A stretch of DNA of 53,908 nt from assembly GCA_017561145.1 (NCBI GenBank), contig JAFZDO010000014.1:1-53908 (forward strand). The letters are read 5' to 3'. Position 1 is the stretch's first letter. Each line of letters begins with the position of its first letter. The position numbers were made by a program, and so were the translations under genes. The DNA comes from Clostridia bacterium. GTDB lineage: Bacteria; Bacillota; Clostridia; Oscillospirales; CAG-382. This document shows, piece after piece, positions 1-8,300 of the stretch. The notes under the pieces are model-generated. The model ran no database searches, had not been told where the DNA came from, and saw nothing but the letters and a program-made list of their open reading frames with translations.

Positions 1-80
1 GTTGAATGACAGTCCGGGGGACTGTCAGACCGCGCCACCGCTCTGCCCGAAGTCAGGCGACCCCCGCTTCCGGCACCAAA
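1..80. repeat. Palindromic repeat fragment at window edge
   Basis: Bases 8-15 and 19-26 form a perfect 8-bp inverted repeat (GACAGTCC / GGACTGTC) around a GGG loop. A G+C-rich stretch without a plausible gene follows, up to a terminator hairpin. It is richer in G+C than its surroundings. It resembles the short palindromic (REP-like) units scattered in many clostridial genomes, but this is recalled from memory and the left end is cut off. It could instead be the 3' end of a transcribed element running in from the left. Confidence 0.4.
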
Positions 81-83
81 GGA

Positions 84-112
84 AAAGATGGGCATTACCC
101 ATCTTTTTTTCT
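84..112. terminator. Intrinsic terminator, probably bidirectional
   Basis: AAAGATGGG (84-92) pairs with CCCATCTTT (98-106) around a 5-base loop. A T-run follows on the plus strand and a shorter one is seen on the minus strand. It sits just past the stop codon of cca on the minus strand, and would also end any transcript entering from the left. Confidence 0.8.
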
Positions 113-115
113 TTT

Positions 116-1264
116 TTAAAGTAAGTTTGAGCTTAAATATTTAAGCAAAACTTCTTTTTCGTTTATGATTTCATCTTTTATAACCGCTTTAAGCAATATT
201 TCGAGAGCTTCCCCTATTGCCTTGCCTTTTATTCCAAGTTTGGTAAGATCGTTTCCGTTAACCGCAAGGTCGGACAAATAAAGCGGTATTTCACTGTTTA
301 ACATCAATTCCGCTTTATTATCACTATCTTCGTTGAAAAGTGCTTTTCGGTAGGATATTACGGTTTTTGCGGCTTCTTTTCCGAGGGCAGAGATATAGAA
401 TTTCAGCTCCGTTTCGTCGGTAGGAATCGGTTTTGAAGAAGATATTGCTCTGCAAACCGACTTGACCTTGTTGTCGGCGCGCAGAACCGTTAACGCGTCT
501 ATATACGATTCGCCGAAAAGGCAATAAAGCCGCATTGCGTGATCATTCGGCAGCTTATGGATCGCTTTATAATCGCCGTTAATAGGCAGAATAGTTTTGA
601 AGACCTGAATATATTCGTTAATGACAAATTGTGCATTTGTGCCGCAAACGAGCTTTTTCATTTCGGCATAAACACGTTCGCTTGAAACGAATTTTAGGTT
701 TTCAGCGAGTTCAAAAATAGCTTTTGCGGTGTTATCCTCAATCTCAAAGCCAAGAACAGAGGAAAATCGCAGAGCGCGAAGTATTCTCAATGCATCTTCC
801 GAAAACCTTTTATACGGATCACCAACAGTACGGATGATTTTGTTTTGAATATCACGATACCCGCAAAAGGGGTCAACGATACCGTCATAAGGTGAATAGG
901 CAATAGCATTCATTGTAAAATCGCGTCTTGCAAGGTCTTCGGTAACGTTATTTACAAAGCTTACAGAATCGGGATGGCGCGAATCGGCATATCCGATTTC
1001 GGTACGATAGGTCGTAATCTCAAAGGGTGTGCGGTCAAGCACAACGGTTACGGTACCGTGCTTTATGCCCGTTTCGATGACTGGGAACACCGAGAAAACC
1101 TTTTTTGTGTCCTCGGGCTTTGCAGACGTCGTTATATCAAAATCATCCGCTACCCTACCCATCAAGGAATCACGGACTGCACCGCCGACAGCGAACGCTT
1201 CGAAGCCTGCATTCCTTAATAAATCAATTATTAACTTTGCCTTTTCGGTAAGCTTTACAGTCAT
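116..1264 (-). CDS. cca: CCA tRNA nucleotidyltransferase / poly(A) polymerase family protein
   Basis: This enzyme adds or repairs the 3'-terminal CCA of tRNAs using CTP and ATP, in the cytosol. The class II nucleotidyltransferase signatures are clear: GGAVRD near residue 27, DFDI about 20 residues later (metal-binding aspartates), RRDFTMNA, and RFSEDALRILRALRF in the neck region. The protein is about 382 residues, normal for the bacterial family. I start it at the ATG at 1264 because GCGAGG lies just upstream. A 19-residue upstream extension is possible but has no such site and runs into the promoter. Sequence alone does not separate a full CCA-adding enzyme from an A-adding or poly(A) polymerase version. 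It stands alone, divergent from the next gene. Confidence 0.9.
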   Translation of the reverse strand: MTVKLTEKAKLIIDLLRNAGFEAFAVGGAVRDSLMGRVADDFDITTSAKPEDTKKVFSVFPVIETGIKHGTVTVVLDRTPFEITTYRTEIGYADSRHPDSVSFVNNVTEDLARRDFTMNAIAYSPYDGIVDPFCGYRDIQNKIIRTVGDPYKRFSEDALRILRALRFSSVLGFEIEDNTAKAIFELAENLKFVSSERVYAEMKKLVCGTNAQFVINEYIQVFKTILPINGDYKAIHKLPNDHAMRLYCLFGESYIDALTVLRADNKVKSVCRAISSSKPIPTDETELKFYISALGKEAAKTVISYRKALFNEDSDNKAELMLNSEIPLYLSDLAVNGNDLTKLGIKGKAIGEALEILLKAVIKDEIINEKEVLLKYLSSNLL

Positions 1265-1292
1265 TTTTGCCTCGCAACCATTTATTGTCTTT

Positions 1293-1321
1293 ATGATAGC
1301 ATAACTTTTTGATTTTTGCAA
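1293..1321 (-). promoter_or_regulatory. Candidate promoter of cca
   Basis: On the minus strand, TTGCAA (1316-1321) and TATCAT (1293-1298) are separated by 17 bases and lie about 30 bases before the chosen start of cca. This matches a housekeeping sigma factor promoter reasonably well. Confidence 0.5.
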
Positions 1322-1343
1322 TACACTCTAACGGGTGGTAAAA

Positions 1344-2963
1344 TTGAAGAAGTTATTATTGGTTTTTGTATTTTCTGTTTTGTTCTGCTCTTGCAAAGCA
1401 ACCGACGTATATATACAGGAGGCTTACGTTGAAAAAAGCTATTTGGTTAAGGAAATAACGCTTTTTACCGAGGAGATAAAGCTCGAAGCATCAGATGATG
1501 CCGAAAACGATCAATTTATTAACGCAATTTGGGTTTCACAGTTTGATATGCACCCCATTTACCGCGACTGCAACACGCAAAGGGATGAAGACGATTACCG
1601 ACAAAGGATTGAATTACTTACCGATAATCTTGTCCGCGACGGGTTTGACACCGTGTTTTTACAAGTCCGACCAAACGGAGACAGTATGTTTGAGAGTGAA
1701 TTTTACCCTAATTCAAAATATATTGCCGGAGTCTACGGCGAAAGCATAAAATACGATGCTGTAAGGATTTTTTTAGACGTTGCAACGGACAAGGGTTTAT
1801 CGGTACACGCTTGGATAAACCCGTTTCGACTTTGCGGTGAAACCGAATTGGTCAATTACGGCAAGGGCACACTTTTCAATTGGTACAACGAGGGCATCGG
1901 GAAAAGGATCGAGCGTGGAACAGACGGCTTACTTTATCTCGACCCAAGCTATGAAGAGGCAACCGAATTGATAGTTGACGGAGTAAAAGAAATACTTACC
2001 AAGTACGATTTTGACGGAATTCACCTTGACGATTATTTTTACCCGACGGAATTTGAGTTTAACGACGAACGCGAATTTTTGTTAAGCGGATATTCCGGCG
2101 TTGGCGATTTTCGACGCTCTAATATCGACAGAACCGTAAAGGCATTATACGACGCGGTGCATACTTTTAATGACAAGGTGTTCGGTATTGCACCTGCTGG
2201 AAATATTTATTCGCTCAGCAACGGTTGGTACGTCGATATTTACAAGTGGTTGGAAAGCGACGGCTTTGTTGATTATATTATGCCACAGCTTTATTACGGC
2301 TTTTTGAATTCTACCTGTCCGTTTGAAAGAGTTTTGAACGATTGGAGCTCAGCCGTTAAAAACAATAATATAAAGCTTTATATCGGCTTATCTGCCGCAA
2401 AATGCGAGTTAGGTAGCAAGGGTGTTGAGGACGCTTATGCGGGTAATTACGGCAAATTTGAATGGCGTGACAACAAGGATATTCTTAAAAGGTCTTTTGA
2501 AAGCATTGTTAATATAAATGCCGACGGGGTTTGTATTTTCACATATTCTTCATTTTACGATCCGTTAAGCGGAAACGGAAATGAATTTACCGAAGAGGAA
2601 CGAAGCGCATTTTGTGAGGCGATAAAAAATCGAGCGGGTCAACCGCTCGATTTCTATTTATTGCTTTTTGGAATAGGTTTTTCGGATAAACTTTTCGGAA
2701 TTAACTATAAAACGCTCGTGTATACCTTCGCCGATAACTCCGCATTCATCGTTTGCGATAACCTTAAAGACAAGCCTTCTGCCTTCCCTTTCGATAAGCT
2801 CGGCAGTTGCGCTGACCTGCATTCCTACGGGTGTTGCGGCGATATGCTTGACGTTAAGAAGTGTTCCAACTGTAGTTTCGGCTTCGTCAAGAACACCTTT
2901 GAGCGCTTCGCATGCCGCCTTTTCGATCAATGCAAGCATCGCAGGGGTTGCGTATACCTTTAA
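1344..2963 (+). CDS. Lipoprotein with GHL10-type glycoside hydrolase-like domain; 3' end anomalous
   Basis: The protein starts with a lipoprotein signal peptide (MKKLLLVFVF then a Cys after FCS). A (beta/alpha)8 domain of the family-10-glycosidase-like (GHL10, YngK type) group spans roughly residues 45-420. Recognisable pieces are AIWVSQFDMHPI, DTVFLQVRP, HAWINPF and DGIHLDDYFYP. The family is thought to act on extracellular glycans, but its substrate is not established. I prefer the TTG at 1344 because GGGTGG lies six bases before it; a GTG at 1335 is the in-frame alternative. The family domain appears complete near 2620. The frame nevertheless runs another 113 codons through a terminator hairpin and antisense to the thioesterase gene, giving a Cys-rich tail unlike the family. 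A TAA lies one frame away at 2623, so a 1-base indel may have removed the natural stop. Confidence 0.75.
   Translation: MKKLLLVFVFSVLFCSCKATDVYIQEAYVEKSYLVKEITLFTEEIKLEASDDAENDQFINAIWVSQFDMHPIYRDCNTQRDEDDYRQRIELLTDNLVRDGFDTVFLQVRPNGDSMFESEFYPNSKYIAGVYGESIKYDAVRIFLDVATDKGLSVHAWINPFRLCGETELVNYGKGTLFNWYNEGIGKRIERGTDGLLYLDPSYEEATELIVDGVKEILTKYDFDGIHLDDYFYPTEFEFNDEREFLLSGYSGVGDFRRSNIDRTVKALYDAVHTFNDKVFGIAPAGNIYSLSNGWYVDIYKWLESDGFVDYIMPQLYYGFLNSTCPFERVLNDWSSAVKNNNIKLYIGLSAAKCELGSKGVEDAYAGNYGKFEWRDNKDILKRSFESIVNINADGVCIFTYSSFYDPLSGNGNEFTEEERSAFCEAIKNRAGQPLDFYLLLFGIGFSDKLFGINYKTLVYTFADNSAFIVCDNLKDKPSAFPFDKLGSCADLHSYGCCGDMLDVKKCSNCSFGFVKNTFERFACRLFDQCKHRRGCVYL
2627..2653. terminator. Terminator hairpin inside the overlapping 3' ends
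   Basis: An 11-bp perfect inverted repeat (AAATCGAGCGG, 5-base loop, complement). On the minus strand it is followed by a run of T, making it a good terminator for the thioesterase gene that ends at 2658. On the plus strand the downstream sequence is only moderately T-rich. It lies within the plus-strand lipoprotein frame. Confidence 0.8.
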
Positions 2964-3038
2964 CGATCCGCTTCCTACAGAAAGTGCCGTGTTGCTTTCG
3001 GTTACGATATCATTCACCGTTGCTTTGATATTTTCCAC
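2658..3038 (-). CDS. Small thioesterase (FlK-like hot-dog fold)
   Basis: A 126-residue protein that looks like the fluoroacetyl-CoA-thioesterase-like single-domain hot-dog family. Seen features are an N-terminal TVxxxNTALSVGSGSLKVYATPAMLALIE segment, VGTLLNVKHIAATPVGMQVSATAEL and a C-terminal GEGIHERFIVN segment. It would hydrolyse an unknown acyl-CoA in the cytosol. The start is a GTG at 3038, three bases after the stop of the upstream hexosaminidase gene. The two are therefore probably co-transcribed and translationally coupled, though no functional link between a secreted glycosidase and a cytosolic thioesterase is obvious. The substrate cannot be told from sequence. Confidence 0.8.
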   Translation of the reverse strand: MENIKATVNDIVTESNTALSVGSGSLKVYATPAMLALIEKAACEALKGVLDEAETTVGTLLNVKHIAATPVGMQVSATAELIEREGRRLVFKVIANDECGVIGEGIHERFIVNSEKFIRKTYSKKQ

Positions 3039-3041
3039 TCT

Positions 3042-5870
3042 TTACTTTTTCCTTTTCTTTTTGAATATGAACGCTACCGCCGCAACTATTGCAACGCCTG
3101 CAGCAATTGCGCCGATTATAGGCCATATCGAAGAGCCGTTATTATCGTCTCCGCCGGAAACGGGCGCGGACTCTTCCGAAGAATCGTCGGCAACGACCTC
3201 CGACTCTTCAACCGAGGTTTCGGGCTCGGCAATAGGCTTGAGCGCATTAGTAAGATCTTCAAACATTGCTTCTGCATTGGCAATGAAGATGTTTTCCTGA
3301 TTGATATAGTTTTCCAGCACAGTCACACACTGTCTTACGTTTGCACGTCTGGGATCGGATTTGTCGCCATCCTTAAGGAAGGTCAATGCTTCATCGATGA
3401 GGTTGCGATAAATCTTTTCGTCAAAAGAATATACCTTGAATTCGGTAATACCGCCACTGTAATAGGTATTCCAGTCGGGCATAAACCAACGCTTGAGCTG
3501 AACGTATTTAACGTATCTTGCCTGAACAGGACTGTCCAAGCTGATGCTATCGATCTGCTTTACCTTATCGGGCGCACCGCTAATTTCATAAACCTTCGTA
3601 AAGGTTTCGTTATCCTCGGAAACATAAACCTCGTAAGCGGAAACGTGCTCGTAGAAATTGATTTCGATTCTCGATACAGTCTTTAACTCGCCAAGATCTA
3701 CAACGAGCCATTGCTCGTCCTTATCTCTTGCAAAGGAGAGACGAGTGCTTTCATCGCCGTCGACCGCCATTGCATCGGTAAGTCTGCCGTCGTTTACCTC
3801 AAGACCCGAAACCGAGGTTTTTGCATTAAGCGCGAGGTTGTAATTCGCAAGCATCGTGCTTAAATCGACGGGGTCGGTGGTAACCTTGATATTATCGATA
3901 GTACCCTTTACACCCTTGCCGATCGTCTTAAGAGGAATGGTGAGGGTTGTAAGCACCGTTTCATTGGGATTAAGCGCGTTATACGGCATATACGAGAATT
4001 TATCGTTAACGGTAAGATATGTAGTTGTAAGATTGCTGGAAAGACGGATCTTTACCGCTTCGCCGACAGGAAGCTTATAATCGTAGGTAAAGGTATAATA
4101 TTCGGTCTTGAAGCCGAAGTTGCCTTTGCCGTCTGCATCGGCGAAAATTTCGACGCCGTCACCAGAGAAGAGAGGAGCATTGGTTGCTTCGTCAAGACGG
4201 ATTTCAAACTCGAGAGTGTTCGGGAATCCGACAGAATCGTTCTTTGCAAGTCCCGAGAGAGTTACGTAGGATTCACCGTCGAGAACAAATTTGCCGTTTT
4301 CAACCTTGCCGCCATTGATGACGTCCTGATAATCGGATTCGAAATCGATGTTGATCTCATCTCCTATAAGCGCGTGGCGTCCGGGGTCAGCATCGCCTGC
4401 GCGGAGAGAAAGCTTGTCGTAACGCGCTTTAAAGTTTTCATAGGAAATTTTTTTGGTATCGAGTCCGGTCCAGGTCTTTTCGGCGGTGAGGCAGACCATG
4501 CCGCGCAATCTGTCGAAGATGTCGAAACGTGTAACGCCCTTCCAGGTTGTATGGAGGTCGTTCCAAAGAGCAAAGCATGCGCCGAGAAGGCGTTTGTCGT
4601 TAGCATCCCAGGTTTTGTTCTCGTAAAGCGAGAATACGTTTACCTGCCACTTTTTATAAAGTGTTTCAAGATCGTAATAATCAGGGAAGCCATAATTTGT
4701 TGTAGGAACTGTGTAAAGAATGCTGTTTAAGGTGTTGATCACTTCGTATTTACTTGCTTTGGTTTCTTCAAAGCCGGAAATACCGTGATCCCAATAGTTA
4801 ACCTGTGCGTCTTCGGAAATAGGCGTTGTGCCTTTGAAGCCGTCAGGGCCTAAGCCCGCCCAGAAGCGTGCGGTGTAACCGAACGAGCCAACATATTCGA
4901 TAAGCTCGTTGGTATACCAACGCATAAGCTCGGCATATTCACGGGGGTATTCATCGGTACCGATATGTACGATCTTATTTACAAATACGGGGTCTTCTCC
5001 GGAAAGATATTCGGCAAAGAGATTTTTAACAAATTCAAGCGTTTCGGGCTTTGAAATATCAAGGCAACGGTTATTACCGGGAATATAAGGAGGCGGATTT
5101 TCCGCACGTGAATAACAACGGGAGTGGAAAGGTGTATCGATTTCGGTAATAACGGTAACTCCGTATTTAAGCATTTCCTTCTGGTATGCTCGGTATTCAT
5201 CCTTAGTGTAATGTTCACCGGGAGAGGAAAGTCCTTTAATATCGCTTTCCAAACGGAATCCGTCGTGACCGTTAGAGCCGTCATCATTGATATGAACGTG
5301 GATCTCGTTCATTTTGTAATATGCCATATAACGGGTTATCTCTTCAAGATAATCCATAGGAATCCACGCTCTGCCAACGTCAATAAGACCTGAACGAACG
5401 GGATAAGCGGGATAGTCAACAGCGTTACCGCAGGGGAAGAAACCGTCTGCAGTGCAGCTTTGAACAACAGAAATACCGCCGTAAAGAAGTCCGATTTCTT
5501 CGGGTGCTTTTATTTCGATAACATCAGACGTTGCATTAATGGTATAACCCTCTTTACCAACCTTGCCCGAAAGCGATTTGTCGATTTTAAAGGTTATTTC
5601 ATTTTTACCGCTTGCTTTGTCCGAAATCTTTAAATCAAGAGAAAGCATTTCTTTGAAGAAGCGTTGAACCTTTTCAATAGATTCGGAGCTTGAGAGATTG
5701 ACAAGCGCGGTTTGCGCATTTGGGGTAAATTCACCGCTGATTCCATTCCATTCGCGGATTGCGGGAATTACGGAAGGCGCGTTGTTTTGCGATGCCGATA
5801 CAGAGCTAAACGGAACAGTCATTGATGTCATAAACAATACTGTCATGAGGAAAGCGATAACTTTTTTCAT
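3042..5870 (-). CDS. Secreted, membrane-anchored GH20 beta-N-acetylhexosaminidase
   Basis: This 942-residue exoenzyme has a Sec signal peptide and a GH20b-like N-terminal domain. The GH20 barrel spans about residues 155-480, and the adjacent Asp-Glu catalytic pair (D306-E307) sits in HIGTDEYP. A concanavalin-like region follows (about 515-660), then an F5/8-type (CBM32-like) domain around 680-830, an acidic Ser-rich linker, and a C-terminal transmembrane helix ending KKKRKK. It should remove terminal GlcNAc or GalNAc from glycans at the cell surface, consistent with mucin or host-glycan use (inferred). It lacks an LPXTG motif, so anchoring is by the helix. AAAGGAG precedes the ATG. It leads a two-gene unit with the thioesterase. 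Confidence 0.9.
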   Translation of the reverse strand: MKKVIAFLMTVLFMTSMTVPFSSVSASQNNAPSVIPAIREWNGISGEFTPNAQTALVNLSSSESIEKVQRFFKEMLSLDLKISDKASGKNEITFKIDKSLSGKVGKEGYTINATSDVIEIKAPEEIGLLYGGISVVQSCTADGFFPCGNAVDYPAYPVRSGLIDVGRAWIPMDYLEEITRYMAYYKMNEIHVHINDDGSNGHDGFRLESDIKGLSSPGEHYTKDEYRAYQKEMLKYGVTVITEIDTPFHSRCYSRAENPPPYIPGNNRCLDISKPETLEFVKNLFAEYLSGEDPVFVNKIVHIGTDEYPREYAELMRWYTNELIEYVGSFGYTARFWAGLGPDGFKGTTPISEDAQVNYWDHGISGFEETKASKYEVINTLNSILYTVPTTNYGFPDYYDLETLYKKWQVNVFSLYENKTWDANDKRLLGACFALWNDLHTTWKGVTRFDIFDRLRGMVCLTAEKTWTGLDTKKISYENFKARYDKLSLRAGDADPGRHALIGDEINIDFESDYQDVINGGKVENGKFVLDGESYVTLSGLAKNDSVGFPNTLEFEIRLDEATNAPLFSGDGVEIFADADGKGNFGFKTEYYTFTYDYKLPVGEAVKIRLSSNLTTTYLTVNDKFSYMPYNALNPNETVLTTLTIPLKTIGKGVKGTIDNIKVTTDPVDLSTMLANYNLALNAKTSVSGLEVNDGRLTDAMAVDGDESTRLSFARDKDEQWLVVDLGELKTVSRIEINFYEHVSAYEVYVSEDNETFTKVYEISGAPDKVKQIDSISLDSPVQARYVKYVQLKRWFMPDWNTYYSGGITEFKVYSFDEKIYRNLIDEALTFLKDGDKSDPRRANVRQCVTVLENYINQENIFIANAEAMFEDLTNALKPIAEPETSVEESEVVADDSSEESAPVSGGDDNNGSSIWPIIGAIAAGVAIVAAVAFIFKKKRKK

Positions 5871-5898
5871 AACTAACTCCTTTTTTATTCATCAAATT

Positions 5899-5928
5899 AT
5901 ATTACCATACTAAAGAGCACTTTGTCAA
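5899..5928 (-). promoter_or_regulatory. Candidate promoter of the GH20 gene
   Basis: On the minus strand TTGACA (5923-5928) and TAATAT (5899-5904) are 18 bases apart, about 30 bases before the start codon. It is divergent from the BlaI-type promoter on the other strand. Confidence 0.55.
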
Positions 5929-5976
5929 TATTTGTTTAGCCGCAACGAAAATTTTTAAAATTTTTTCAAAAAGGGG

Positions 5977-6068
5977 TTGACAAATTTGGTTGGTTGTTAT
6001 AGACTATCATCAGAGGTTGGTAATCGCAAACCAATTATGGCCAGTTGGTTGGCGTTTACAAACCCGTG
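5977..6068 (+). promoter_or_regulatory. Promoter and repeated TTGGT operator-like boxes before the BlaI gene
   Basis: TTGACA (5977-5982), a 17-base spacer and TAGACT (6000-6005) form the promoter. The spacer carries TTGGTTGG. Downstream, TTGGT is followed after eight bases by its complement ACCAA (about 6017-6034), and a further TTGGTTGG occurs near 6055. Repeats that overlap the promoter and the start of the transcript are what an autoregulated BlaI/MecI repressor would bind. The sequence differs from the staphylococcal bla/mec operator, so this is inference from position. Confidence 0.55.
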
Positions 6069-6098
6069 TGCACACAAATTTATTCACGAGGTGTTTTT

Positions 6099-6461
6099 AT
6101 GGAAAACATGAAGCTTTGCGAAAGCGATTACCGTTTTATGACAGTTATATGGGATAACGAACCTATGCCCTCCGGCAAGCTCGTTGAGCTTTGTAATGAA
6201 AAGCTCGGTTGGAAAAAGCCCACCACCTATACGACACTCAAAAAGCTTTGCGACAAGGGTTTTGCTCAAAACGAGAATACGATAGTCACATCGCTTATTC
6301 CGCGTGAAAGGGTTCAGGCCTTTGCAAGCGAGCATTTTGTCGAGCATACGTTTGAAGGCTCTTTGCCTAAATTCTTGGTTTCCTTTCTTGACGGAAAAAA
6401 GATATCTGAGGATGAGGCAGATGAGCTCAAAAAGCTGATCGACGAATTTAAGGAGTGTTAA
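6099..6461 (+). CDS. BlaI/MecI/CopY family transcriptional repressor
   Basis: A 120-residue winged-helix repressor. The segment DYRFMTVIWDNEPMPSGKLVEL, then WKKPTTYTTLKKLCDKGF, matches the DNA-recognition region of BlaI/MecI proteins. The C-terminal half (about 75-120) should carry dimerisation and the site cleaved on induction. The ATG at 6099 follows CGAGGTG. It is followed one base later by a BlaR/MecR-like membrane sensor, the standard pairing in which the sensor inactivates the repressor. No beta-lactamase or PBP gene is nearby, so the signal and target genes are unknown. Autoregulation through the upstream TTGGT repeats is likely. Confidence 0.88.
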   Translation: MENMKLCESDYRFMTVIWDNEPMPSGKLVELCNEKLGWKKPTTYTTLKKLCDKGFAQNENTIVTSLIPRERVQAFASEHFVEHTFEGSLPKFLVSFLDGKKISEDEADELKKLIDEFKEC

Positions 6462-6462
6462 A

Positions 6463-8259
6463 ATGACAGCTCTTTTCAACACCGTACTTGATATGAGTAT
6501 TAATAGCGGCGTTGTTATTCTTGTTATACTGATAATAAGAGCATTACTTCGCAAAGCCCCGAAAAGGTATTCCTACCTGCTTTGGAGCGTTGTCGGTTTT
6601 CGACTTGTTTGTCCGATAAGCTTTAATTCGATTTTAAGCATATTCGGATTTGGCAGGTTAAATTCCCCTACTCTTCCGAACGTCGGAGGCGATATTATAA
6701 TCGATGCTTCTTACACGGACAGACCTATAATTTCGGTCGACGATCCCGATTTTATTGCAAACGGCGGAGCAAGTGTTGAATTTGTTGAAAAATTCGATTT
6801 TGTTTCATTTTTCAATACGGTTGTGATGATAATTTGGTTTGTCGGTATGTCGGTCGCCTTGATATATAACCTCGTTACCTATTTAAAGGTAAGACGGCAG
6901 ATGTCAAATGCGATTCGATTCGAAGACAATATATTTATGTCCGAAAAGGTAGGATCTCCTTTTGCACTTGGTTTTATACGCCCTAAGATCTATATCCCCT
7001 ACGGGATTGACGGGGGCACTTACGAACAGATCATAGCTCACGAAAAATGCCATATCAGACGCGGCGACCACATTATAAAGCCTATTGCGTTTCTGATACT
7101 TTCCGTACATTGGTTCAATCCGCTTTGCTGGCTTGCATTCCGTGTGATGGCGCTTGATATGGAGATGAGCTGCGACGAAAAGGTTTTAAAACTCAAAGGA
7201 GATGAAGTTATGAAAAAGAATTATGCGAGAGCACTTCTTTCTTTTGCAACAAATAAGCGTCTTCCCGCTCCCAGCCCCATCGCTTTCAGCGAGAGCAGAG
7301 GAAACGCAAAAAAACGTATCAAGCACGCGCTTTACTGGAAGCGCCCCAAGTTTATAATCAATATTCTTTGTATCGTACTTTGCGTTGCAACACTCGTTGC
7401 TTGCGGTGCAGATGCGACAAACCCCGAATGGAAAGACGTTAAGACCGAAACGTTCGGAGAAAAGCCGTATAATTTTGTGTTTGCAAGTAATGGCGACGGC
7501 ACTTGTTATATCAAGGAAATAAGGGTTGACAAGGATTATGACAACGATATTCACCTTGTTATTCCCGAAAAAGCTCCCAACGGCGACACAGTTGTAGAAA
7601 TCAAAAACTATTACGGACTTAACAGCACAGATACGATTCAAAACGTTCCGATTTATCTCACCTTCGAGAGCATGAACGCGATCGTAAGCAAAATCGAGAA
7701 CGCAAGTGACGTGACGAAGACCGAAAAGCATGGGTTTACGGTCGGTCAGAACCGCGAACGCGATGCCAAGATATTCAAAGCGTTTTACGGTGAAAAGATA
7801 AGCGAGAACGGAGCAGGCTATTATGAGCTCGAACCGTTTATCGATTTCAACGAAAAGGACCGTCTTGCTATCATCCTTAACGTATACGCTTACAGTGAAG
7901 AGGATTGCTATAACGATACTGTTAAATTTCTTGACAGTCTTGCCGGCGAAAAGGAAGATAAAAGCGTTCAAGCAAGAGAGGCGTTTAAATATCTTTATCA
8001 CGTTGGCGACAAAATTTCCGAAATAACTATTCCCTCGACAGTTAAAAAGATTGGCTACGGCTCATTCGACGGATGCGACAACCTTAAAAAGGTCAACGGC
8101 ATCAGCGACGGTTGCGTGCTGGGCGTTCAAAAGTCCGACCCTGACAATGCAAGCGTTGCCGTGACCGAAATCGTTATCAACGGCACCGAAAAAAGCGAGC
8201 TTTTCAGCTATGAAGCCGCAAATGATGCAAACGCAGACTTTATAAACGCGCTTGATTAA
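6463..8259 (+). CDS. BlaR1/MecR1-type M56 membrane metalloprotease sensor
   Basis: A 598-residue polytopic membrane protein of peptidase family M56. Transmembrane segments lie near residues 10-30, 38-60 and 115-140. The zinc site HEKCH (H193, E194, H197) is present, with the downstream MSCDEKVL segment carrying the third ligand. A further helix ends in a lipobox-like LVAC near residue 320. The extracellular C-terminal half is not a penicillin-binding sensor domain. It is of unknown type and ends with a short leucine-rich-repeat (LRR_5/BspA-like) motif, IPSTVKKIGYGSFDGC. The protein probably senses an envelope signal and triggers cleavage of the BlaI-type repressor encoded immediately upstream (stop and start nearly touch, with AAGGAG inside the repressor gene). 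Confidence 0.85.
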   Translation: MTALFNTVLDMSINSGVVILVILIIRALLRKAPKRYSYLLWSVVGFRLVCPISFNSILSIFGFGRLNSPTLPNVGGDIIIDASYTDRPIISVDDPDFIANGGASVEFVEKFDFVSFFNTVVMIIWFVGMSVALIYNLVTYLKVRRQMSNAIRFEDNIFMSEKVGSPFALGFIRPKIYIPYGIDGGTYEQIIAHEKCHIRRGDHIIKPIAFLILSVHWFNPLCWLAFRVMALDMEMSCDEKVLKLKGDEVMKKNYARALLSFATNKRLPAPSPIAFSESRGNAKKRIKHALYWKRPKFIINILCIVLCVATLVACGADATNPEWKDVKTETFGEKPYNFVFASNGDGTCYIKEIRVDKDYDNDIHLVIPEKAPNGDTVVEIKNYYGLNSTDTIQNVPIYLTFESMNAIVSKIENASDVTKTEKHGFTVGQNRERDAKIFKAFYGEKISENGAGYYELEPFIDFNEKDRLAIILNVYAYSEEDCYNDTVKFLDSLAGEKEDKSVQAREAFKYLYHVGDKISEITIPSTVKKIGYGSFDGCDNLKKVNGISDGCVLGVQKSDPDNASVAVTEIVINGTEKSELFSYEAANDANADFINALD

Positions 8260-8262
8260 ACA

Positions 8263-8296
8263 AAAAACTCTGCTTCTTTTACGGAGCAGAGTTTTT
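8263..8296. terminator. Bidirectional terminator between convergent genes
   Basis: AAAAACTCTGCT pairs with AGCAGAGTTTTT around a 10-base loop. T-runs on both strands serve the sensor gene (plus) and the ZIP transporter gene (minus). Confidence 0.85.
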
Positions 8297-8300
8297 ATAT

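Noticed and set aside
1..80. tRNA gene ending in ACCA near base 78
   Set aside because: CACCA-like bases occur, but no T-arm (GGTTCGA-type) or acceptor pairing could be found in the visible sequence.
6463..8259. Beta-lactam resistance locus
   Set aside because: Although the pair is BlaI/BlaR-like, there is no penicillin-binding sensor domain in the receptor and no beta-lactamase or PBP2a-type gene in the window.
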